Of a stretch of 64,000 bases of DNA, positions 29,501 through 37,615 are shown one piece after another. The notes under the pieces are model-generated. The model made no database searches. It saw only the letters and a list, made by a program, of their open reading frames with translations, and was not told the DNA's origin. Position numbers and translations under genes: made by a program. This DNA is from a virus. The stretch lies in the IMG/VR virus record IMGVR_UViG_3300042382_000268, positions 62,001-126,000 of that record; one strand, written 5' to 3'. Positions within the stretch are counted from its first letter, which is position 1. Each line of letters opens with the position of its first letter.

Positions 29501-30739
29501 TCTGGATCTTCTATTACTTTTACTAATAGCTCCGGAATTTATATTGCAGGACGAGGAGGAGATGGCGGTGTATGGGGAGGCGCAGGCGGCGCAGGCGGCA
29601 CTGCAATAGCAGTAAACGCGGCAATTACATTTAACAATAATGGAATTATTGGCGGTGGCGGTGGCGGTGGCAGCAGTTATTGGGGATGTGGTGGCGGTGG
29701 CTGGGGAGGCGGCAACGGCGGATCAACAGCCGACACAAGATCAGGCGGTGGAGGTGGTGGCGCCGGGGGTGGTGCAGCTGGTACCGGCCCGATGGGCAAT
29801 GGCACAGCTGGTAGTACAAGTCTTGCAGGTGCAGGTGGTAGCGGTGGATATTCGGGCGCAAGTGGAGGTAGCTCACTTGGTGGAGGTGGCGGTGCCGGGT
29901 CAACACAAAGTGCAACAACAGGCGGTGCAGGTGGTGCTAACGGTAATGCAGGATCAGGTTCCGGTTACGGCGGTGCAGGTGGTGGTTCTGCTGGAGCTTC
30001 CGGTGGTATAAATACTGGCAGTGGTGCCGGCGGTGCAGCTGGTGCAGCGGTTGTTGGTAATTCTTATATTACCTGGGGAACTACTGGCACAAGATACGGA
30101 ACTCCGTTTAGTGTAGTTATACCTACTCCATTAAACTTAGTTAGTTCAAATCGATCGCCATTGTATGGTGCATCAAGCGCCGGTTCATGGCCTCCAAGTG
30201 GATGGACATCACAAATAAATAGTAGCCAAGACGATGCTAACTTTGGTCTTACCCTACCGTTTACTTTTTACTTTAACGGAACTGCATATACTACCGTGTA
30301 TGTAGGATCAAACGCTTATATAACTTTTGGAAGTGGTTCGAGTAACTACTCTGGGTTATCAGCTTCAAATCCAGCAATTGATAAAATCATGATGAATTCA
30401 GGTGACAGAAGTTGGCAACGGGTTGCCACTTATTCAACAAGTTCTTATGTAAGAATTAGATATGAAGGCAGTGCATCTACTTCAGGAACAGTCGGCGCAT
30501 CAACAGTAATTTACGAATGTACAATATTTAATCCAAGTGTTCAAAGTGGAAACTCGGTAATTGAATGGATTATAGGATCTAGTAACATTATTAGTAGTAC
30601 TAATATTGCGGGAATATATTCAAGTTCTGCATTAATAACAGCTTGGAGTCCGGCTGCAAATACATCATATGTATTTGCAAGTAATTCAACTGGAACAGCT
30701 TGGCAAGTGTACAGTGCATACATTAGCGGGTATTATTAA
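26582..30739 (+). CDS. LamG-domain and polyglycine adhesin
   Basis: A 1385-residue protein starting at ATG 26582 with SD AGGA; a TTG six codons upstream is an unlikely start. Three concanavalin A/LamG-like domains are marked by YKFGTSSLYVNGSS, (F/L)TIEFWxYxx, H(V/W)A(F/L)VR and (D/E)(F/D)(R/I)ITK signatures at about residues 35-265, 480-685 and 695-910. An Ig-like region (VVSFNKAVTITGTPRLAANI through VDTTAPTGGSISVDANG) lies between the first and second. Residues 1000-1155 are a polyglycine region with GGGGG clusters, and the last 210 residues form another beta-sandwich. LamG domains bind carbohydrate in many proteins, so a receptor or glycan-binding tail protein is the likely role. Confidence 0.8.
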   Translation: MPSLISFGTAAGRAYGLTNKKGSSIGDPYWDNVTIMLHFNGTSGSTVATDTSNNQLTMTNISSLNSINTSTLKFGTGSMYFPGTSNLTNPSTATTLVGLNNNFTIEFWVYLNGTQGAWKGFCGNYLDSSYGSRSCWAIGLDGTGSGLSSSIATSTNGTYQGTSLGTSTYTVSPNTWYHVAFVRSGSTFTQYVNGSSTGSFTYSGSIYDGGSNLEVGSYINGGYRFTGYMDEFRITKGVARYTANFVPQSFEFLDFSTSSTAPVITAIGISSSSGIQNNYMNETDSLIAVVSFNKAVTITGTPRLAANIGGSILYLNYVSISGLNVYFSYGSLPAGYNDSDGISFDANAVSLNGGTIIDIAGNSADLTSLAVAANPSYKVDTTAPTGGSISVDANGLVTVSGLESGATWQFSTNSGSSWTTGTGTTFSLATGSYAIGSVQVRQTDLAGNVQTSGIAYNSSLITVASTYDVTKLSLLMNCDGANGSAIFLDHSLNNVTLSNGGGAPQLSTATYKFGTSSLYVNGSSSRVSAPNNALFNFDSGDLTIEFWMYTPIAWTSQAYSAGILGQKANDSTNGWVLYIDGGYPSKINARLALENNFPTGSTPTQNTWEHWALVRSGTTLKWYKNGVLDATGTSFAAVSDSTGTFYIGHAQTWGGYLNAYLDDIRITKQALYLSNFTPPTSKLLTYPDIYYNNVSLLLVGDGANGVNTFTDLSPTPKAITAAGNAINSTTTYKTGTSSMYFDGTGDYLYVTTANSAFNYDISNFTIEFWVYPQAGPASTYNPTFFTNHGDNDWNSVGTGVRIHHQNVLIGSSQITFSSPITNNVWTHVALVRNDNIITAYKNGASVGSVSYTGSVGANSDRPALATSDSVGSGGREFLQGFIDDLRITKGIARYTSNFTAPGRLGVLRIGASAPLTMTLAGGTNVTINKAWLMTNGWDGNSILSTTITNTADIRSSTTSVAALTFAADLSTLPSGSSITFTNSSGIYIAGRGGDGGVWGGAGGAGGTAIAVNAAITFNNNGIIGGGGGGGSSYWGCGGGGWGGGNGGSTADTRSGGGGGGAGGGAAGTGPMGNGTAGSTSLAGAGGSGGYSGASGGSSLGGGGGAGSTQSATTGGAGGANGNAGSGSGYGGAGGGSAGASGGINTGSGAGGAAGAAVVGNSYITWGTTGTRYGTPFSVVIPTPLNLVSSNRSPLYGASSAGSWPPSGWTSQINSSQDDANFGLTLPFTFYFNGTAYTTVYVGSNAYITFGSGSSNYSGLSASNPAIDKIMMNSGDRSWQRVATYSTSSYVRIRYEGSASTSGTVGASTVIYECTIFNPSVQSGNSVIEWIIGSSNIISSTNIAGIYSSSALITAWSPAANTSYVFASNSTGTAWQVYSAYISGYY

Positions 30740-30753
30740 CTCTAATTTTTAAA

Positions 30754-30760
30754 CTAAATA
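30754..30760 (+). promoter_or_regulatory. Late promoter-like element CTAAATA
   Basis: CTAAATA, the shorter variant of the T4-like late element, precedes ATG 30789 by 28 bases; the strong SD AAAAGGAGA lies between them. Confidence 0.4.
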
Positions 30761-30788
30761 CTGCATATTAGCAGGAAAAGGAGATCTA

Positions 30789-33700
30789 ATGGCTATAGCA
30801 GATTTTGTCGTTAAACACGGAGCAACCGTTAACGAAATTGCAACATTTACATCACAAACTGAAGCAACATCTACATCAAATGCAGCACTAATTGTTGCAG
30901 GTGGTGTAGGTATTGCAAAAAAACTTATTGTTGCATCAACAATATCCGGAACACAATTAATTTCAACTATTGCAACTGGTACTGCACCGTTTTCTGTAAC
31001 GTCAACTACTACAGTTGCTAATTTAACTGCAGCAACCGTTGCAACTAACGCAAATTTAACCGGACCAATTACATCGACAGGTAATGCTACTGCTATTGCA
31101 AGCCAAACTGGCACTGGTTCTAAATTTGTTATGGACACAAGTCCAACATTAGTTACACCTGCGCTAGGAGTTGCAACTGCTACTTCAATTAACGGGTTAA
31201 CAATTTCATCGTCAACTGGTACTTTAAGTATTGCAAATACCAAAACATTTGCAGTTAACAATACAATAACATTAGCCGGTACTGACTCTACTACTATTAC
31301 ATTACCAGCCACTACTGGAACAGTTGCACTTAATAATCAAATACATTATATTGGTACAACGTCAATTGCAATTAATAGGGCGTCGTTAGCACAAACATTA
31401 ACCGGTGTTAGTATTGACGGAAATGCAGCCACTGTTACAACTAATGCAAATTTAACTGGTGTTATTACGTCAACTGGTAATGCCACAGTTATTGCAAGCC
31501 AAACTGGTACTGGTTCTAAATTTGTAGTTGATACAAGTCCAACATTAGTAACTCCAATATTAGGCGTAGCAACTGCAACATCTATCAATAAAGTAGCAAT
31601 TAGCACAATTGGTACTACTAATAATGCATCTATTGTAATAGGTGATACAAAAACTCTTACAGTTAACAATACATTAACTTTTAATGGAACGGATGCATCA
31701 TCTGTAGCATTTGGCACAGGTGGCACAGTAGTTTATGCATCTAGCGGGCTGAGTCAATTTACATCAGCATCTACTACATCTGCTCAATTAGCAACTGTTA
31801 TATCAGATGAAACCGGATCTGGATTATTAGTATTTGGTACTAGCCCAAACATCATTACTTCGTTAACTACTACTTCAACTAGTTTTGATTTAATTAACGC
31901 TAATGCAACGACTGTAAATTTTGCTAAAGCGGCTACTGTATTAAGTATAGGAGCAACGACTGGCACTACTACAATTAACAATGATCTAACGGTATCAGGT
32001 GCATTAACTGTAAACGGAACAATTACTACTGTAAATTCAACTACAGTAACCGTTGACGACAAGAACCTTGAATTAGGATCAGTTACTACACCAACTGATG
32101 TAACTGCAGACGGCGGCGGTATTACATTAAAAGCAGCTGCTGATAAAACATTCCAATGGGCATCTGCATCAAATACATGGGTAAGTAATATTGGGTTAAC
32201 TGCAGCAACATCATTAGTATCATCGTCTGCATCATTTAACTTAATTAATACTACTGCAACTACTATAAACTTTGCAGGAGCAGCTACTACGTTAGCTATT
32301 GGTGTAGCTGGTACTGCTACTACGTTAAATGGATCAGTAAATTTACCAAATGTTGGCACTTCTGGTTTTGTAAAATTAGGCGCAAGTGGTGCGTTAAGTG
32401 CTGATACAAATTCATATGCACTAACTAATCAAACAATGTATATTGGTACTACTGCAATTAATATTAATAGAGCGTCAGGTGCATTAACGTTAACAGGCAT
32501 AACAAGTATTGACGGAGCACTTGCAAGTCAAGGTGCAGTGGCAAATAATACAACTGGAACAGGATTAGCTCCAGGATTAAGTCACGCGCAAGTTTATAAT
32601 AATGGATATCCTACAAGTTACGGTAACGTAATGACAATGTACGGCACAGGCGCATCTCAATTATTATTAGGGTGGTCTGGGACAACTGGTGCAACTGCTG
32701 ACAACTATATAAGATCATTACGTGATTCAGCAGTAGGAACTAATGGTTGGTCAACATGGGATAAGATATTAACAAGTGCAAACTATAATACGTATTCTCC
32801 AACATTAACTGGTACTGGTGCAAGCGGAAATTGGGGTATTAATATTACTGGTACTGCTACTGGATTATCGTCATCACCAACAGTAACTGGAACGTTAACA
32901 TTAGATTACGCACAAGCTGTTGGAACAGGAGCAATTGGACAATACGATGCAGTATACGGTTCAAGCACATCTTGGTATAATGCTGGGTTTAGAAATGATG
33001 GCGGAAACGTTTACTTATTAAGTTCAAATGTTCAAACTACACAGGCATTAGCTAAAGCTGCATCTTGGAATACATATAGACCACTGTCGTGGAATTTAAG
33101 TACTGGCATATTATCGTTATGTGCTTCGGGACAATCTATTAATATTGCAGGAGGTACAGGTAGTTCTCAAGTAAACATTGCATCGTCAAATGCATACGGC
33201 GGCGCTGGATATGCTGGGTTCTTTACTCTAACTAATACTAATGCCGGTGCTACTAATACTAACAAATATATTCGCACTAATATAGCAGGCGGACTTGAAG
33301 TAATTAACAATGCATATAACGCAGTAATTTTTGCAATATCCGATGCTGGAAATGTAAATATTTCTGGATCATTTAATGGTAGCGGCGCCGGTATATCAAC
33401 TAATACTATTCCAGTTGCGTCAATTTCTGCCACCGGCACTAAAGATTCAACTACATACTTAGCAGGTGATGGAACTTGGAAATCGACGTTACTTGAACCA
33501 ACATACACTCCTTCTATTACAGGTAGTGGTGCAATTACATTAACTATAGACTTTGCAACAGTGAACTCAACTACTATTTTAATTCCGTTACCAACAGGCA
33601 TTACAGGAGCTACTATTACATTTACTAATTTAAGCAGTAAAGCAATATCAAATACTGTATTTTCATATAATGTAGTGTTGTCGCATGTTTCTGCATTATC

Positions 33701-33878
33701 CGCAACAACATCAATTGTTTGGAAATTTGGATCAGCTCTTAATCCAAAATGGACTGGGAATATTATACCTCCAAGTACTGTTACTGCAGGTGCTATTGAC
33801 ATATGGTCGTTCTTTACATATGATGCAGGTGCAAGTTTAGTTGGCAGTCTATCAATGGCTGACGTTAGAAATGCATAA
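30789..33878 (+). CDS. Fibre-like structural protein with repeated modules
   Basis: A 1029-residue protein assembled from the same modules as the genes at 13606 and 23113. These are the N-terminal NAALIVAGGVGIAKKLIVAS segment, two copies of the NLTGxITSTGNATxIASQTG module (nt 31060 and 31450), SFDLINANATTVNFAKAATV (31885) and its variant at 32230, and VDDKNLELGSVTTPTDVTAD (32050), nearly identical to the copy in the 3165-residue protein. Residues about 590-670 read like pyocin-knob/tail-fibre sequence (LAPGLSHAQVYNNGYPTSYG, then DNYIRSLRDSAVGTNGWSTW). The C-terminal 130 residues form a beta domain that starts after the AGDGTWK repeat. It is probably a distal tail fibre. Confidence 0.75.
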   Translation: MAIADFVVKHGATVNEIATFTSQTEATSTSNAALIVAGGVGIAKKLIVASTISGTQLISTIATGTAPFSVTSTTTVANLTAATVATNANLTGPITSTGNATAIASQTGTGSKFVMDTSPTLVTPALGVATATSINGLTISSSTGTLSIANTKTFAVNNTITLAGTDSTTITLPATTGTVALNNQIHYIGTTSIAINRASLAQTLTGVSIDGNAATVTTNANLTGVITSTGNATVIASQTGTGSKFVVDTSPTLVTPILGVATATSINKVAISTIGTTNNASIVIGDTKTLTVNNTLTFNGTDASSVAFGTGGTVVYASSGLSQFTSASTTSAQLATVISDETGSGLLVFGTSPNIITSLTTTSTSFDLINANATTVNFAKAATVLSIGATTGTTTINNDLTVSGALTVNGTITTVNSTTVTVDDKNLELGSVTTPTDVTADGGGITLKAAADKTFQWASASNTWVSNIGLTAATSLVSSSASFNLINTTATTINFAGAATTLAIGVAGTATTLNGSVNLPNVGTSGFVKLGASGALSADTNSYALTNQTMYIGTTAININRASGALTLTGITSIDGALASQGAVANNTTGTGLAPGLSHAQVYNNGYPTSYGNVMTMYGTGASQLLLGWSGTTGATADNYIRSLRDSAVGTNGWSTWDKILTSANYNTYSPTLTGTGASGNWGINITGTATGLSSSPTVTGTLTLDYAQAVGTGAIGQYDAVYGSSTSWYNAGFRNDGGNVYLLSSNVQTTQALAKAASWNTYRPLSWNLSTGILSLCASGQSINIAGGTGSSQVNIASSNAYGGAGYAGFFTLTNTNAGATNTNKYIRTNIAGGLEVINNAYNAVIFAISDAGNVNISGSFNGSGAGISTNTIPVASISATGTKDSTTYLAGDGTWKSTLLEPTYTPSITGSGAITLTIDFATVNSTTILIPLPTGITGATITFTNLSSKAISNTVFSYNVVLSHVSALSATTSIVWKFGSALNPKWTGNIIPPSTVTAGAIDIWSFFTYDAGASLVGSLSMADVRNA

Positions 33879-33887
33879 GGATTAGTA

Positions 33888-35426
33888 ATGTTTTCAAGAT
33901 TAATTAAAAAAGTATTTACAGAAACTACAAACATTTCCGATATTACACCTGTTACATTTAATGCAACCGGTAATTATAATCCAAGATACGGAAAGTCTCG
34001 CCAATACGTAAGTGGAAAAGGAGCCGCCGGTTCGTATATAGCCGGCACTGCAAATTATAATGTAGTTGCTGGGACTGCAAATTATACAACAGTTACTGGT
34101 ACTGCAAATTACACAACAGTTACTGGGAATGCAAATTATAATACTGTTAATGGATTTGATGTTTATTATACTGCTACTGGGAATGCAGAATATTATAATA
34201 CTGGAGGCAATGCAATTTATAGCACAGTTACTGGGACTGCAAATTACTATGCGCCGACTGCAGTTGCTGCAACAAGTAACTCTACCGCTAATTATACTAA
34301 TAACTCTGGTGGGACTATTTACGGTAGTTATGTTAATGAAACTAGTTTTTCATCAAACAATTACTCAACATACGGTCAAGGTCCAGTTAATGCAGGATCG
34401 GCGTATAGTGCAGGATATAATACATGGTATCGTACAACTACGTATCAGTACTATAGTGCAATTGCATTTAGCCCAGGTAATAATGCAAATTATAATGCAT
34501 CTAATCTAAATGCAACAACCTATAATGCATCTAATCTAAATGCAACAACCTATAATGCTGCAACTCCCGGTACTATTGGATATATGTCGTACGTTGCCCA
34601 AGGATGGAATGTAAATTATGCAAAAGGTGCACCAAACACATATTTCAATACAACGCTGTATAGGACAGTAGGTGTAAATTATTATTATACATTGTATTAT
34701 GCATTGTACACAACACCATTACCTTCACCATCATATATTTACAGCGGCGCATATACTGAAAATCAAGGACCGGTACCTAAGGCAAGTGCGCTACCGGCTA
34801 ACTATGCAAATACAAATTATTACTCTCTTACTGCGGTTGACGGAGTTATACCTATACAATCTATACCAGGAACTTATAATACACAAAATGCAATTCCAGG
34901 AACTTATAATACACAAACTGTTGCAAGCTATAATACCCCAAATGCGTATTCAGCATTTAGAATTTGGTATAATGTTCAATATTTAACTGTATACGACAGT
35001 AATGCGTTTACTCAACTTGGAAATGTGTCTGGTAATAATAATCCAAGTTTTCCGCATAATGGTAATAACGCAATAACTCCAGTGCTTTGGTATTATAATA
35101 CAAACTATCCATACTGGTATACTAATAATACAAATTATCCGTATGCAAATACTAATGCAACAAATTATCCGTATGCAAATACTAATGCAACAAATTATCC
35201 GTATGCAAATACTAATGCAACAAATTATCCGTATGCAAATACTAATGCAAATATTACAAATACCGGCGGTTCGTCTAGCGTACTTGGAATAACATTACCT
35301 GGCGGATACGGTGGGCCAAGTACAGTAGTACCTGCTACATTAGCATCATCTATACCAAAATACGGAACTACAACACCAGTAACTGTACCCTCCGGTGGGT
35401 ATGTTACAATTACATTTACACTATGA
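33888..35426 (+). CDS. Asn/Tyr/Thr-rich repetitive structural protein
   Basis: A 512-residue protein with SD AGGATTA. Apart from 45 N-terminal residues (MFSRLIKKVFTETTNIS) and about 65 C-terminal residues, it is low-complexity Asn, Tyr, Thr, Ala and Gly. Residues 48-125 repeat units like GTANYTTV, residues 195-225 repeat NASNLNATTY, and residues 414-454 hold four copies of TNYPYANTNA. Tyr at regular spacing suggests a stacked beta-solenoid or ladder rather than a disordered linker. The C-terminus (SLSSVLGITLPGGYGG-like, then VPSGGYVTITFTL) resembles the ends of the Gly-rich fibre proteins of this window. I know of no named family; a role in adsorption fibres is inferred from position. Confidence 0.7.
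   Translation: MFSRLIKKVFTETTNISDITPVTFNATGNYNPRYGKSRQYVSGKGAAGSYIAGTANYNVVAGTANYTTVTGTANYTTVTGNANYNTVNGFDVYYTATGNAEYYNTGGNAIYSTVTGTANYYAPTAVAATSNSTANYTNNSGGTIYGSYVNETSFSSNNYSTYGQGPVNAGSAYSAGYNTWYRTTTYQYYSAIAFSPGNNANYNASNLNATTYNASNLNATTYNAATPGTIGYMSYVAQGWNVNYAKGAPNTYFNTTLYRTVGVNYYYTLYYALYTTPLPSPSYIYSGAYTENQGPVPKASALPANYANTNYYSLTAVDGVIPIQSIPGTYNTQNAIPGTYNTQTVASYNTPNAYSAFRIWYNVQYLTVYDSNAFTQLGNVSGNNNPSFPHNGNNAITPVLWYYNTNYPYWYTNNTNYPYANTNATNYPYANTNATNYPYANTNATNYPYANTNANITNTGGSSSVLGITLPGGYGGPSTVVPATLASSIPKYGTTTPVTVPSGGYVTITFTL
34491..34550 (+). repeat. 30-bp tandem repeat, two copies
   Basis: Two exact 30-bp copies (34491-34520 and 34521-34550) encode a ten-residue unit, YNASNLNATT, in the Asn/Tyr-rich protein. 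Confidence 0.9.
35130..35249 (+). repeat. 30-bp tandem repeat, four exact copies
   Basis: Four perfect head-to-tail 30-bp copies encode TNYPYANTNA. A diverged half-copy (NTNYPYWYTN) precedes them and a partial copy follows. Lack of synonymous differences indicates recent expansion. Confidence 0.95.
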
Positions 35427-35435
35427 GAACCTAAT

Positions 35436-36032
35436 ATGTTTACAATACCAGATATCCATTCTGCGTTAGAACCATGCGTTTGCTGGTCAGGCGCATTTTC
35501 AGAAGAAGAACTTGATGCAATCATCGAACTAGGTGATGCTCAAGAATTTCATCAAGGCAAGACAGGCTCAGGCGACGGCATAGACGATATAGCTGTTCGA
35601 AACAGCAATATATCGTGGATACAGCCGGCGGAAGATACTGCTTGGTTGTTTAATAAAATGGTTGAAGTAGTTGCAAGAATGAATACCGATAAGTATCAAT
35701 TTGATTTAACATCAATCGACGAGTTTCAATATACTACTTATACTACCGGAGGGTTTTATTCGTGGCACATTGACGGCATGGCAGAAGATACGTTTGGACC
35801 TAGACATAGAAAACTTGGTATTATTTTAGTGTTATCTGACCCTACTACTGAATTTGCAGGAGGTGAATTCCAGATTATCCCAGACGGCAATCCCGAACAT
35901 GTAAATACAATAGAAATTAAGAAAGGAGATGTATTAGCATTTCCTGCATTTGTTCCTCATCAAGTTGCAGAAGTTACTTCAGGTAAACGCAGAAGTTTAG
36001 TATGCTGGGTGCTTGGGCCAAAATTTAAATAA
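35436..36032 (+). CDS. 2-oxoglutarate/Fe(II)-dependent oxygenase (PKHD-type)
   Basis: A 198-residue enzyme of the prolyl-4-hydroxylase-like double-stranded beta-helix family. The iron ligands are visible as SWHIDG (His111, Asp113) and FVPHQVAEV (His175), and Arg185 in TSGKRR is placed to bind 2-oxoglutarate. The segments RKLGIILVLSDP, EFAGGEFQI and KKGDVLAFPAFVPH are the usual strand motifs. Such enzymes hydroxylate proline or other residues using O2 and 2-oxoglutarate; the substrate is unknown here. Relatives are common in T4-like marine phages. It sits between virion genes and two paralogous unknown proteins, nine bases after the Asn/Tyr-rich protein, so virion proteins are candidate substrates (inference). 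The start has only a weak SD. Confidence 0.9.
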   Translation: MFTIPDIHSALEPCVCWSGAFSEEELDAIIELGDAQEFHQGKTGSGDGIDDIAVRNSNISWIQPAEDTAWLFNKMVEVVARMNTDKYQFDLTSIDEFQYTTYTTGGFYSWHIDGMAEDTFGPRHRKLGIILVLSDPTTEFAGGEFQIIPDGNPEHVNTIEIKKGDVLAFPAFVPHQVAEVTSGKRRSLVCWVLGPKFK

Positions 36033-36043
36033 TCAAAGGATTT

Positions 36044-36763
36044 ATGTCATTATTATCATTTTTTAAAGATCCTCTTATAGAGTTTTTAACTACCGAAGAA
36101 TATTACGATATTCTAATACCCCCTGCACCTGCAAATAAATTTATACCTGATTGGTATAAAGTAATTCCATCCCACAGCAAGAAAAATAGAGATGCAAAAG
36201 GTGGATTTGCAATGACTGCAAAGAAATGTTTACCAATGATTGATGCAATGACTCACGGCTATATTATTCCGCTAGCAGGTGATGTACATATACGAACAAA
36301 CGATGATGCAACTAGAATTGATATTACTGAAAACCATTATGTTAAACTTACAGATGAACACAGCGAAGAACAAGTAGGACCGCAGTTCCCGTTTCCAGGT
36401 AGGCATTTAGTTAAATTTATAAATCATTTTGTTATAAAAACTCCTCCTGGCTATTCGTGTTTGTTTGTAGCACCAATTAATCATTTAGAAACTAGATTTC
36501 ATACATTAGGTGCAGTTGTTGATACTGACAAATACGACAGAGAAATAAATTTTCCAACATGCTGGTTAGCAGCTAATTATGACGATATATTACCTGCCGG
36601 TACACCTATTATACAATGCATTCCTTTTAAACGTAGTACAAGTATTAATGAATGTGACGTTCGTCCATTTACAGATACAGAATTTAAAAAACGAGAAATT
36701 ACTAGATTAAAACAAGACAATCAAAATAGTTATTATGTAAATAATCTTCGAGTAAAAAAATAA
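36044..36763 (+). CDS. Conserved phage protein of unknown function, paralogue A
   Basis: A 239-residue soluble protein with SD AAAGGA. Visible motifs are IPPAPANKFIPDWYK near residue 25, KKCLPMIDAMTHGYIIPLAGD near 65, KTPPGYSCLFVAPINHLE near 133, FHTLGAVVDTDKYDREINFP near 153 and PAGTPIIQCIPFKR near 187. It is a paralogue of the next gene, which keeps the same motif order. The alternating beta strands with conserved Pro/Gly turns and a late GTPxxxxIPFKR element suggest a cupin-like barrel, but no metal triad is obvious, so I do not assign a function. Its stop overlaps the start of the next gene (TAATG). Confidence 0.8.
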   Translation: MSLLSFFKDPLIEFLTTEEYYDILIPPAPANKFIPDWYKVIPSHSKKNRDAKGGFAMTAKKCLPMIDAMTHGYIIPLAGDVHIRTNDDATRIDITENHYVKLTDEHSEEQVGPQFPFPGRHLVKFINHFVIKTPPGYSCLFVAPINHLETRFHTLGAVVDTDKYDREINFPTCWLAANYDDILPAGTPIIQCIPFKRSTSINECDVRPFTDTEFKKREITRLKQDNQNSYYVNNLRVKK

Positions 36764-37515
36764 TGTCGGTATTTTCAAAAATTAAATCATCAGTATCTGA
36801 AATGTTTAGTCCACAACCAATAATTAGGTTTAAGTGTTGTATTCCGGGATATGAAATTGGACAACCAGTGAAACGTGCAATGGATGTAAAACCAGACTGG
36901 ATGATCAAACAATTAAAAGACTCCGAAAAAAATAATACCCCTAAATTTTCGTCATGTCCGGGTATGCACGACTATTATAGAACAGGATATATTATTCCTG
37001 CATGGGAAGATTTTGAAATTGTAGTAAATGATAAAACTGCAAATATTAAAATTGGCATAACTGATCAAATAAGTTGTGCTCCTTTTGAAAGAATGGGATA
37101 TAGTGTTCTTGCAGGCGCTGCTAATATTGATGAGAATATTAAACCACATGCCCTAAAATTACCGTGCCCGTGGAAAGTATTTACTAAACCGGGATATTCT
37201 GCATTTGTTATGCCTGCGTTATATCATTCTCCATTTTTAAGAGATTTATTTTTATATCCGGGAATAAACGATTATGATCATTACCATACAATTAATGTTA
37301 TGTTTTCACCATTAAGAGAAATGCGTGTTAAAATATATGCAGGTACTCCAATGTTGCATGTTATTCCGTACAAACGAGAAGACATTACAGCCGAAGTTGG
37401 ATTAATAAATCAGAAAGAGGCCGGGTTAGCTAACTTTACTTACCGAACAAAATCTCCCGGCTTTTATAGAAAATGGTTACACCAAAAGAAAACAACTGAT
37501 ATAACTTACCTTTAA
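36763..37515 (+). CDS. Conserved phage protein of unknown function, paralogue B
   Basis: A 250-residue protein whose ATG shares one base with the stop of paralogue A. The shared pattern is PDWMIKQ, then CPGMHDYYRTGYIIPAWEDF, FTKPGYSAFVMPALYHSPF, INDYDHYHTINVMF and YAGTPMLHVIPYKRE. The N-terminal 25 residues (KIKSSVSEMFSPQ) differ. Tight coupling suggests the two are made together and may form a heteromer. No catalytic signature is certain. Both could act with the upstream 2OG oxygenase in the same process. Confidence 0.8.
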   Translation: MSVFSKIKSSVSEMFSPQPIIRFKCCIPGYEIGQPVKRAMDVKPDWMIKQLKDSEKNNTPKFSSCPGMHDYYRTGYIIPAWEDFEIVVNDKTANIKIGITDQISCAPFERMGYSVLAGAANIDENIKPHALKLPCPWKVFTKPGYSAFVMPALYHSPFLRDLFLYPGINDYDHYHTINVMFSPLREMRVKIYAGTPMLHVIPYKREDITAEVGLINQKEAGLANFTYRTKSPGFYRKWLHQKKTTDITYL

Positions 37516-37540
37516 TCTTATAACCATACCTGACTAATTG

Positions 37541-37548
37541 TATAAATA
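37541..37548 (+). promoter_or_regulatory. T4-type late promoter TATAAATA
   Basis: A perfect TATAAATA lies in the 100-bp gap between the enzyme cluster and the next structural genes. The predicted start near 37554 leaves a leader of about 62 bases before ATG 37616; the leader carries AGTTGG and CCAACT, which could pair. Confidence 0.65.
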
Positions 37549-37615
37549 CTACAATATAGTTGGGTATCGGTCAAATTTGCAGATTGTATCAACCAACTCA
37601 CAATCGGATAATATA

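Noticed and set aside
29646-29918. Minus-strand open frame within the polyglycine region
   Set aside because: It is the His/Arg/Leu-rich antisense of Gly codons and has no start signals.
34066-34509. A 147-codon plus-strand frame in the Asn/Tyr-rich gene
   Set aside because: It is an alternate-frame shadow produced by repeat sequence low in stops; composition is not protein-like.
35130-35249. Regular 30-bp repeats resembling a CRISPR array
   Set aside because: Copies are directly adjacent without spacers and encode an in-frame ten-residue repeat.
37538-37615. Upstream start for the 110-residue protein
   Set aside because: The extension is translated from a perfect late promoter and its leader; MATLLKN at 37616 resembles related small proteins.
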